Assembly (NCBI GenBank): GCA_035547155.1
Contig: DASZVJ010000256.1
Coordinates: forward strand, 1-14,297
DNA from: CAZNMF01 sp035547155
GTDB taxonomy: Bacteria; Acidobacteriota; Vicinamibacteria; Vicinamibacterales; SCN-69-37
Direction: 5' to 3'
Length of the DNA: 14,297 nt
A program made the translations under genes and the position numbers. Positions 1 to 6,592 of the stretch are shown here, piece after piece. Position 1 is the first letter of the stretch, and each line of letters opens with the position of its first letter. The notes under the pieces were generated by a model. It was not told the origin of the DNA. It did no database searches and was given only the letters and a program-made list of their open reading frames with translations.

Positions 1-821
1 GGGCGCGCGATTCGTACAACCTCGCCGATGAATCCACGTCCTCATCACGCGTGACGCCGCCGCTGACGCGCAGCGTGTCCGACGTCGTGCCGCGCGCCGA
101 GGTGCCGCTGGAAGCGTCGGCGGTGCCCTTGATTGCCGGCCGTCGCAGCGCGGCCGTCATCGTCGGCCGTCTCGACGATCGTCCGGCAGGTCCCATTGCG
201 ATGCTCAACGCGGCGTTCACGCCGCGTGCGCAGCCGGTGACGTCACGGCGCATCACCGTGCGGCCCGCCAATCCGCGAGGATCCGGAGCCGATCCGCTCG
301 GACTCGTGTCCGCACTGGCGCTGGCGCCTGGTTCGTACGAGATCCGCGTGGGCACCGAGCTCGCTGACGGCACCGCCGGCAGCGTACACACGTTCGTCGA
401 CGTGCCGGACTTCGCCCACGAGTCGCTCTCGATGTCTGGCGTGCTCTTGCACGTCGCGCCCGAAGATCCGTCCGCGCCGCGCGACGAGATCGACGGCGTC
501 CTCCCGTTCGTGCCAACGGCGCGTCGGACGTTCACGCACAACGACACCGTGTCGGCGTTCGTGCAGGTGAGTCAGGGCACGTCGCGCAAGGACGCGCTCG
601 TCCCGGTCGCGATGGCCATGCACATCGTCGACGTGCAGGATCGCGTCGTGCGACAGCAGTCGAGCACGCTCGGACCGGACGCCTTCGCGTCGAATCGCAC
701 GGCGAACGCGAAGCTCGCGATTCCCATCGCGGGCCTGACGCCGGGGCAATATCTGTTCAAGCTGGACGCGACGGCCGGAAAGAAATCAGCCGAGCGCGTC
801 GTCAGGTTTTCAGTCGAATAA
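1..821 (+). CDS. VWFA-related domain protein, C-terminal part (5' end outside window)
   Basis: The frame is open from base 3 to the TAA at 819-821, so about 272 codons of a longer gene are visible. The GTG at 51 is probably internal, because the frame continues upstream to the window edge. The protein looks like the C-terminal half of acidobacterial VWFA-related proteins. It has beta-rich segments such as 'LAPGSYEIRVGTELADG' followed by 'VDVPDFAHESLSMSGVLL', an arrangement that in this family follows the von Willebrand A domain. No VWA metal-binding motif, membrane segment or lipobox is in the visible part. The ending 'GQYLFKLDATAGKKSAERVVRFSVE' is a typical terminal beta sandwich. Such proteins are normally exported, but the signal region is not visible. 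It stands alone and converges on the tRNA gene 29 nt downstream. The family call is by pattern recognition only. Confidence 0.6.
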   Translation, partial: ARDSYNLADESTSSSRVTPPLTRSVSDVVPRAEVPLEASAVPLIAGRRSAAVIVGRLDDRPAGPIAMLNAAFTPRAQPVTSRRITVRPANPRGSGADPLGLVSALALAPGSYEIRVGTELADGTAGSVHTFVDVPDFAHESLSMSGVLLHVAPEDPSAPRDEIDGVLPFVPTARRTFTHNDTVSAFVQVSQGTSRKDALVPVAMAMHIVDVQDRVVRQQSSTLGPDAFASNRTANAKLAIPIAGLTPGQYLFKLDATAGKKSAERVVRFSVE

Positions 822-850
822 GAACGACTGGATCGACGGTCCGTTGTAGG

Positions 851-926
<76 letters not shown>

Positions 927-1012
927 ACGAAACAGACCGATTCGGCAGTTGCATGGTGACGTTCCATGCACTGACCACGACCACCAAGCATAACACGTGT
1001 TGGCGCGTGGGC

Positions 1013-1039
1013 GACCGCCGCGTTGCGAACGCGGAGGTC
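1013..1039. repeat. near-palindromic copy of the tRNA-Ala anticodon arm
   Basis: The 17-mer CCGCGTTGCGAACGCGG at 1018-1034 is an exact direct repeat of 884-900, the anticodon arm inside tRNA-Ala. The flanks instead match the opposite strand of the tRNA: AGGTC follows it, as in the tRNA sense strand. With GACC/GGTC ends the 27 bp form an almost perfect palindrome. No acceptor or T arm follows, so it is not a second tRNA. Confidence 0.7.
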
Positions 1040-1050
1040 TCGTTGTGCGA

Positions 1051-1257
1051 GAAGGCGTGCGCATTGCCGCGCAGCGCCGACTCGGAGCGAGGCGATTTGC
1101 GTCAGGTCGAAACCAGGCGGAAGGAAGCGAGGAGTGCACGAGCCATCTCCACCATTGCGGAGTGGCGCGTCAGGCGAAGCGTCGCAATCCGAGCGAACGG
1201 ACGCCATGGTTTCGAGCCTCGCTCCGGGAGGCGGTGTGCGGCAATGCGCACGCCTTC
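1051..1257. repeat. large nested inverted repeat, possibly operon-end hairpin or dispersed element
   Basis: The outer arms 1051-1070 and 1238-1257 are perfect 20-bp reverse complements (key core GTGCGCATTGC). Inside them lie two further matched pairs in the correct nested order: CGGAGCGAGGC at 1083-1093 with 1216-1226, and TCGAAACCA at 1107-1115 with 1207-1215. The whole ~207 nt can therefore fold into one imperfect hairpin. It begins 37 nt past the stop of the threonine-synthase-like gene in that gene's direction of transcription. No T tract is visible. Confidence 0.7.
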
Positions 1258-1293
1258 CGGCGGCCGACTTCGCCGCTCTGAAGACGTCTGACC

Positions 1294-2475
1294 CTACGAC
1301 GCGTACGGCCCCGCCGTCGCGGGATTGACGATGACGACGGTGTCGTGCGGCTTGATGCGGCCTTCGCCGGCGAGGACGCGGAGCGCGTGGACGGCGGCGC
1401 CGGCGCCAGGCGCGGCGCTGAGGCCTTCGAGCTTCGCCAGCGTCTTCATCTCCGTCACCATCTCCGTGTCGCCCGCGCCAACCGCCGAGCCGCTGCTCTC
1501 GCGAATCGCGCGCAACACGAGCGCGGCGCCGGCCGGATCGGGCACGCGCAGATCGTCGGCAAGCGTGCGAATGGCGTCGGCGCTCCACGGCTCGGCATGT
1601 TCAGCGCTCGCCGCAACGGCACGGACGATCGGTGCGCAGCCGGCGGGCTGAATCGCGACCATGTGCGGCCGGCGCACCGGATCGATCCAGCCGAGCGAGG
1701 CCATTTCGACGAACGCCTTCCAGATGCCGATGAAGGTGCTGCCGCTGCCGACGGGACAGAGAATCCAATCCGGCAGCTCCCAGCCGAGCTGTTCCGCGAT
1801 CTCGTAGCCGATCGTCTTCTGGCCTTCGACGCGATACGGCTCGTGCAGCGCCGACAGATCGTAGCAGCTCGACTGCGACGCGAAGGCTTCAGCGGCGCGC
1901 TCGGCGTCGGCCAGCGTGCCGTCGACCTGCGCGATTTCCGCGCCGTGCAGCTCGCTGTCAGCCACGAACGATCGGCGCACGTCCTTCGGCGTGAAAATCT
2001 TTGCGGACAGCGCGGCCCGCGCGCTGTACGCGGCTGCGGCTGGCGCCGCCAACCCCGCTGCGGCGACCGCAACGCCGCGCACGCCCACGTGCATGGCGCG
2101 CGTCAGCGCGGCGGAGAAGCCTCGCGCTTTCAGCGATCCTGTGGGGTTCAGCCCTTCGTCCTTGACGTAGAGGCGACGCAGACTCAGCGTCGCACCGAGC
2201 CGGCGCGCGCGGACGAGCGGCGTCCAGCCCTCGCCGAGCGACACCGCGGCGTCGAGACCTTTCGGCGACTGCAACAGCGGCAGGATCTCGCGATAGCGCC
2301 ACATCGACGCCTCGCGGCCAGCGAGCGTCGACTTCGGCCAGCGGCGGGCGGCGGTCAGATCGTAGCGCGCGAGCAGCGGCGCGCCGCACACGCACCGCTG
2401 GTGGATCTGGCGCGGGTCACTGGGACCTGCGCCGCAGGGGACCGAGCATTCGAGGTGCGAAAAAAACGTCGGCAC
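1294..2475 (-). CDS. threonine-synthase-like PLP-dependent enzyme, divergent
   Basis: The 393-aa protein has the layout of the fold-type II PLP family closest to threonine synthase. Cysteines at 10, 14, 28 and 30 form a zinc-ribbon-like start with 'CGAPLLARYDL'. 'LGEGWTPLVRA' follows, then 'KDEGLNPTGSLKARG' (105-119) with K116 as the expected PLP Schiff-base lysine. A glycine-rich loop 'PVGSGSTFIGIWK' lies at 241-253. Several normally strict sites differ: the Ser-x-Gly-Asn loop reads AAAGLAA (138-144), the PEGAA segment reads 'APGAGAA', and the C-terminal NTGSG-like loop reads 'NPATAG'. ThrC would convert O-phosphohomoserine to threonine, but the missing Asn makes that activity doubtful. The start is GTG, 3 nt beyond the frr stop, so it is the last gene of the translation operon. 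It could be a paralogue with another substrate or a decaying copy. Confidence 0.75.
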   Translation of the reverse strand: MPTFFSHLECSVPCGAGPSDPRQIHQRCVCGAPLLARYDLTAARRWPKSTLAGREASMWRYREILPLLQSPKGLDAAVSLGEGWTPLVRARRLGATLSLRRLYVKDEGLNPTGSLKARGFSAALTRAMHVGVRGVAVAAAGLAAPAAAAYSARAALSAKIFTPKDVRRSFVADSELHGAEIAQVDGTLADAERAAEAFASQSSCYDLSALHEPYRVEGQKTIGYEIAEQLGWELPDWILCPVGSGSTFIGIWKAFVEMASLGWIDPVRRPHMVAIQPAGCAPIVRAVAASAEHAEPWSADAIRTLADDLRVPDPAGAALVLRAIRESSGSAVGAGDTEMVTEMKTLAKLEGLSAAPGAGAAVHALRVLAGEGRIKPHDTVVIVNPATAGPYAS

Positions 2476-2478
2476 CGG

Positions 2479-3048
2479 TCACTTCCCGAGCAGCTCTGTG
2501 TCCTTCTTCTTCTGCAGGTCGTCGATGAAGCCGACGTGCTGATCCGTGATCTTCTGCACGTCTTCGAGCGCGCGGCGCTCTTCGTCCTCGGAGATCTTGT
2601 GGTCCTTCAGCAGCTTCTTCAGCCGCTCGTTCGCATCGCGGCGGACCTGGCGCACCGAGTTGCGCCCATCTTCGGCGTATTTGTGCACGAGGCGCGACAT
2701 CTCTTTCCGGCGTTCCTCGGTGAGCGTCGGAATCGGCACGCGGATGACCTTGCCGTCGGACGCCGGGTTCAAACCGAGATTGCTCTTCTGGATCGCCTTC
2801 TCGATCGCGCTCGTCAGCGACGGATCGAACGGCTGCGCGATGATCGTCGTCGGCTCCGGAATCGACAGCGAGGCCACCTGATTGAGCGGCATCAGCGATC
2901 CGTAGGCTTCGACCTGCACGGGATCGAGCAGCGTCACGGAAGCGCGGCCGCTCCGCAGGCCGGCCAGCTCGCGGCGCACGTGATCGAGCGCGGTCTCCAT
3001 CCGCTTGCGGACTTCCGCGCTCAGGCTCTTGATGTCATTGACGTCCAT
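2479..3048 (-). CDS. frr: ribosome recycling factor
   Basis: This 189-aa cytoplasmic protein splits post-termination ribosomes together with EF-G. It matches RRF throughout: a long N-terminal helix (1-28), 'LRSGRASVTLLDPVQVEAYG' (31-50) opening domain II, 'LNQVASLSIPEP' and 'PFDPSLTSAIEKAI', then the charged C-terminal helices with 'RRDANERLKKLLKD'. The length is close to the usual 185 aa. ATG start with a purine-rich GAGAG a few bases upstream. It follows pyrH after 36 nt, the near-universal pyrH-frr order, and is almost joined to the PLP-enzyme gene downstream. Confidence 0.97.
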   Translation of the reverse strand: MDVNDIKSLSAEVRKRMETALDHVRRELAGLRSGRASVTLLDPVQVEAYGSLMPLNQVASLSIPEPTTIIAQPFDPSLTSAIEKAIQKSNLGLNPASDGKVIRVPIPTLTEERRKEMSRLVHKYAEDGRNSVRQVRRDANERLKKLLKDHKISEDEERRALEDVQKITDQHVGFIDDLQKKKDTELLGK

Positions 3049-3084
3049 GTTCTCTCGTCCGATTGAAGCGCGTGGCCGCGCGGC

Positions 3085-3813
3085 TCACGCGGTAACGGTC
3101 GTGCCGACCGGCTCGCCCATGATGACGCGCCGCAGGTTCCCGCGCGTCCGCAGATTGAAGACGACGATGGGCAGCTTGTTGTCCATGCACAGCGTGATCG
3201 CCGTCGCATCCATGACGCGCAGCGATCGCTCGATGACCTGAAGATACGAAATCGTATCGAATTTCTCGGCCGTCTTGTCCACCATCGGATCGGCCGTGTA
3301 GATGCCGTTGACCTTGGTCCCTTTGAGGATGACCTCGGCCCGCATTTCCATCGCGCGCAGCGCCGCAGCCGTGTCGGTAGTGAAGTAGGGATTGCCCGTT
3401 CCCGCCGCGAAGACGACGACGCGGCCTTTTTCGAGGTGGCGGACGGCGCGTCGCCGGATGAACGGCTCGGCCACCGCGCGCATCTCGATCGCCGCGGCCA
3501 CGCGCGTCGTCACGCCAATCTGCTCGAGCGCGTCCTGCAGCGCGAGCGCGTTGATGACGGTCGCGAGCATGCCCATGTAGTCGGCCGTCGCGCGGTCCAT
3601 GCCGCGCGCGCTGGCCGCCAGCCCGCGAAACAGGTTGCCGCCGCCGATGACGACGCCGACCTGCACGCCGAGCTGTTGAATCTCACCAATCTCTTGAGCG
3701 ATCTGGGTGGCTGTCGTGGGATCGATCCCGAAGGGCTGCTCGCCCATGAGCGCTTCGCCGGACAGTTTGAGGAGAACGCGAGAGTACGCGGGCTTGTCGG
3801 AAGGCACGAGCAA
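3085..3813 (-). CDS. pyrH: UMP kinase
   Basis: PyrH phosphorylates UMP to UDP using ATP in pyrimidine nucleotide synthesis and works as a cytoplasmic hexamer. The protein carries the family motifs in order: 'LLKLSGEAL' (14-22), 'VIGGGNLFRG' (55-64), 'GTGNPYFTTDTAA' (138-150), 'KGTKVNGIYTADP' (164-176) and 'MDATAITLCMDNKLPIVVFN' (201-220). The amino acid kinase fold is complete at 242 aa. The start is uncertain. TTG at 3813 and GTG at 3807 (240 aa) are both possible, and neither has a clear Shine-Dalgarno sequence. The gap to tsf upstream is filled by a GGTTCC-type repeat hairpin that ends about 14 nt before this start. Confidence 0.96.
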   Translation of the reverse strand: MLVPSDKPAYSRVLLKLSGEALMGEQPFGIDPTTATQIAQEIGEIQQLGVQVGVVIGGGNLFRGLAASARGMDRATADYMGMLATVINALALQDALEQIGVTTRVAAAIEMRAVAEPFIRRRAVRHLEKGRVVVFAAGTGNPYFTTDTAAALRAMEMRAEVILKGTKVNGIYTADPMVDKTAEKFDTISYLQVIERSLRVMDATAITLCMDNKLPIVVFNLRTRGNLRRVIMGEPVGTTVTA

Positions 3814-3825
3814 GGATTATTGATC

Positions 3826-3967
3826 GGGTTCCAGGGTTCCGGGTTCTGGGGTTCCGAGGTTCGGGTTCCGAGGTTCCGGCGTTCGGAGGTTCGCGAACCG
3901 TCGAACCCTCGAACCTGCACTCCGGAACCCGAACCCCGGAACCGTAGAACCCCGGAACCCCAGAACC
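3826..3967. repeat. GGTTCC-type degenerate tandem repeat forming a long hairpin between tsf and pyrH
   Basis: From about 3826 to 3890 the plus strand is a run of 7-8 nt units of the form GGTTCC(G/A), with variants GGTTCT and GGTTCG. From 3896 to 3967 it is a run of the complementary unit GGAACC/GAACCC. The two runs meet at a perfect 12-bp palindrome GGTTCGCGAACC (3888-3899). The whole stretch is therefore a self-complementary, register-shiftable hairpin in the operon mRNA. The unit is repeated upstream of tsf at 4592-4617. It has no coding signature. Confidence 0.85.
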
Positions 3968-3971
3968 AGCT
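3953..3971. repeat. inverted repeat arm at the 3' end of tsf
   Basis: These 19 bp are the exact reverse complement of 4588-4606 on the other side of tsf. The arm overlaps two bases of the tsf TAG stop (3970-3972) and belongs to the GGTTCC repeat family. Confidence 0.9.
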
Positions 3972-4569
3972 AGTTACTTTCCCCGACCTTGAATCGCACG
4001 AACCGCGCGATGCTGATGTTCTCGCCGAGCTTCGCGATGGCCGCCTGCAGCAGCTGGTGGACCGTCTGCTTCGGGTCGCGAATCGAGAGCTGGTCGACCA
4101 GCACGGTCTGCTCGTAGAAGGCGCCGAGCTTGCCTTCGACGATCTTGTCGATGACCTGCGCCGGCTTGCCGGAATTCTCCATCTGCGCGCGGTAGATGGC
4201 GCGCTCGCGCTCGAGCACGTCGGCCGGCACGTCCTCGCGGCGCGCGTACAACGGATTGGCTGCGGCGACCTGCAGGGCGATCTCCTTCAGCAGATTCTGA
4301 AAGTCATCGGTGCGCGCGACGAAGTCGGACTCGCAGTTGAGCTCGACGAGCACGCCGATCTTGCCGCCGGCGTGAATGTAGGACCCGATCAGGCCCTCGC
4401 TCGTCGAGCGGCCGGACTTCTTCGCCGCCTGGGCGAGCCCGCGCTTCCGCAGGATCGTCGTGGCTTCATCGATGTTGCCGTTCGCTTCCTGCAGCGCGGC
4501 CTTGCACTCCATCATGCCCGCGCCCGTCTGTTCGCGGAGCTGCTTTACGAGTTGCGCTGGGATTTCCAA
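3970..4569 (-). CDS. tsf: elongation factor Ts, short form
   Basis: EF-Ts exchanges GDP for GTP on EF-Tu. The 199-aa product has the N-terminal UBA-like domain with 'LVKQLREQTGAGMMECKAAL' (7-26) and the EF-Tu contact motif 'NCESDFVARTDDF' (78-90). It then continues with a single shortened core, about 80 aa smaller than the E. coli protein, as in other compact EF-Ts forms. An open frame extends upstream to an ATG at 4638, but that extension is read through repeat sequence. The family N-terminus and an AGGAG Shine-Dalgarno at 4578-4582, 8 nt from TTG 4569, fix the start at TTG. The gene sits between rpsB and pyrH and is bracketed by inverted repeat arms at 3953-3971 and 4588-4606. Confidence 0.95.
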   Translation of the reverse strand: MEIPAQLVKQLREQTGAGMMECKAALQEANGNIDEATTILRKRGLAQAAKKSGRSTSEGLIGSYIHAGGKIGVLVELNCESDFVARTDDFQNLLKEIALQVAAANPLYARREDVPADVLERERAIYRAQMENSGKPAQVIDKIVEGKLGAFYEQTVLVDQLSIRDPKQTVHQLLQAAIAKLGENISIARFVRFKVGESN

Positions 4570-4577
4570 AGGGGGGA

Positions 4578-4582
4578 CTCCT
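4578..4582 (-). promoter_or_regulatory. tsf ribosome binding site that decides the TTG start
   Basis: AGGAG on the minus strand, 8 nt upstream of the TTG at 4569. No comparable site precedes the ATG at 4638. Confidence 0.8.
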
Positions 4583-4587
4583 GAAAA

Positions 4588-4617
4588 AGCTGGTTCTGGG
4601 GTTCCGAACGTTCGAAC
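4588..4617. repeat. GGTTCC-type repeat upstream of tsf; 5' inverted repeat arm
   Basis: Bases 4588-4606 are the exact reverse complement of 3953-3971, and 4592-4607 also match 3842-3857 directly (GGTTCTGGGGTTCCGA). The following GAACGTTCGAACC adds local hairpin potential. In the mRNA the arm lies directly before a short U run and the tsf Shine-Dalgarno. The rest of the rpsB-tsf gap (4570-4676) also contains a 6-bp stem CTGGAC/GTCCAG at about 4629-4647. Confidence 0.85.
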
Positions 4618-4676
4618 CGCCGCACGACTGGACACCAAGGCGTCCAGCCGGCGGCGGTTGATTCGTGCCGGACGAT

Positions 4677-5462
<786 letters not shown>

Positions 5463-5511
5463 AGCAGCTTCTTCTCCTTCCGCGTGGCTGGGCCCGCGGA
5501 TCTGACGAACG

Positions 5512-5904
<393 letters not shown>

Positions 5905-5905
5905 G

Positions 5906-6337
5906 TTACGCGACCTCGAGCGTCTGGGGTTTCTGAGCGGCGTGCGGATGATCGCCCGCCTTGTACACCTTGAGCTTGCGGTACATCGCGCTGCCGAGCT
6001 TCGTCTTCGGCAGCATGCCGCGCACGGCTTCTTCGACGATCCGCACCGGATCCTTCTGGCGGACGATCTTGGCGCGCTCCTCACGGAGGCCGCCTTCGTA
6101 GCCGCTGTGGTACCGATAGAGCTTCTGTTCTTCCTTCTTGCCCGTCAGCTTGATGCGCGCGGCATTCACGATCACGACGTGATCGCCCTGATCGAGGAAG
6201 GGAACCCAGGATGCCTTGTGCTTGCCTTGCAGCAGACGAGCGGCCTGGGTCGCTACGCGCCCTAGCACCTTGCCCTCTGCGTCGATCACATGCCACTTCC
6301 GTTCGGTTGCGACGGTCGTGGTCCTACCCGTGGCCAT
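5906..6337 (-). CDS. rplM: 50S ribosomal protein L13
   Basis: L13 is an early-assembly 50S protein. The 143-aa product contains 'ERKWHVIDAEGKVLGRVATQ', 'WVPFLDQGDHVVIVNAARI', 'LTGKKEEQKLYRYHSGYEGG', 'AVRGMLPKTKLGSAMYRKLK' and 'VYKAGDHPHAAQKP', all family hallmarks, at normal length. ATG start with AGGG 6 nt upstream. It is the first gene of the minus-strand translation operon and follows a consensus sigma-70 promoter by a leader of about 35 nt. The rplM-rpsI pair is conserved across bacteria. Confidence 0.97.
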   Translation of the reverse strand: MATGRTTTVATERKWHVIDAEGKVLGRVATQAARLLQGKHKASWVPFLDQGDHVVIVNAARIKLTGKKEEQKLYRYHSGYEGGLREERAKIVRQKDPVRIVEEAVRGMLPKTKLGSAMYRKLKVYKAGDHPHAAQKPQTLEVA

Positions 6338-6378
6338 GCATTGCCCTTTCAGCCGGATGAACGAAACGGCAAACCGAA

Positions 6379-6407
6379 ATCATAAGAGCCGATTGAAAAA
6401 ATGTCAA
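6379..6407 (-). promoter_or_regulatory. sigma-70-type promoter of the rplM operon
   Basis: On the minus strand TTGACA (6402-6407) and TATGAT (6379-6384) are separated by exactly 17 nt: a perfect -35 and a one-mismatch -10. The start of transcription would be near 6372, about 35 nt before the rplM ATG. It lies in an AT-richer patch of an otherwise GC-rich region. Confidence 0.85.
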
Positions 6408-6461
6408 TCAGGCCTTGCGTGATTCTGCACCGCGCGCGAGACAACGCGACGTTTACGAAAG

Positions 6462-6485
6462 TGTCGCCGGCCCGACAACTGTCGG
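6462..6485. promoter_or_regulatory. cluster of TGTCG half-sites, possible activator binding site
   Basis: Three half-sites occur in alternating orientation: TGTCG at 6462-6466, CGACA at 6473-6477 and TGTCG at 6480-6484. The last two form the dyad CCGACA-AC-TGTCGG (6472-6485). The cluster is centred roughly 110 nt upstream of the predicted sigma-54 start before pilM, a usual distance for an enhancer-binding protein site. Function is inferred from position only. Confidence 0.4.
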
Positions 6486-6559
6486 TTTCGCGGGCCGTTT
6501 CTCGCGTTGCGCCCGTGTGCATCTCGTGACGTGGCGGACTCCGATGCTCGATTGCCATC

Positions 6560-6576
6560 TTGGCATTGCCCTTGCC
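6560..6576 (+). promoter_or_regulatory. -24/-12 (sigma-54-like) promoter candidate upstream of pilM
   Basis: The 17 bases TTGGCATTGCCCTTGCC match the YTGGCACGRNNNTTGCW consensus at the invariant GG (6562-6563) and GC (6574-6575), with the required 10-nt separation, and at most flanking positions. The expected start is near 6587. That leaves only ~6 nt before the ATG at 6593 but ~36 nt before the alternative ATG at 6623. Type IV pilus genes are classic sigma-54/PilR targets. Confidence 0.5.
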
Positions 6577-6592
6577 TTGTTGACCGTCCGCT

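Larger units (their letters stand above)
927..1293. other. gene-free stretch between tRNA-Ala and the PLP-enzyme gene
   Basis: These 367 bp hold no credible gene. The frames that are open here give Arg/Ala/Ser-rich low-complexity peptides and lack ribosome binding sites. The stretch contains a 7-bp inverted repeat near the tRNA 5' side (950-970), a second copy of the tRNA anticodon arm (1018-1034) and a large nested inverted repeat (1051-1257). The last lies just downstream of the translation-operon stop codon and may act as its 3' end. Confidence 0.7.

Noticed and set aside
1013..1039. a second tRNA gene
   Set aside because: Only the anticodon-arm palindrome is present. No acceptor, D or T arm can be formed around it.
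1345..3066. 573-codon plus-strand frame over the PLP enzyme and frr
   Set aside because: It is an Arg/Ala/His-rich shadow. The minus-strand frr and PLP-enzyme motifs are unmistakable.
3826..3967. CRISPR array
   Set aside because: The units are 7-8 nt, degenerate, contiguous and self-complementary. There are no spacers and no cas genes.
3436..4584. 382-codon plus-strand frame across pyrH and tsf
   Set aside because: It reads through the GGTTCC repeat and is antisense to two well-recognised genes.
4570..4638. 23-codon N-terminal extension of tsf to an ATG
   Set aside because: The extension is encoded by repeat sequence, lacks similarity to EF-Ts, and the Shine-Dalgarno site favours TTG 4569.
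5905..6084. 60-codon N-terminal extension of rpsI
   Set aside because: It overlaps rplM out of frame. S9 starts with the MATTQYYGTGRRK-type N-terminus at TTG 5904.
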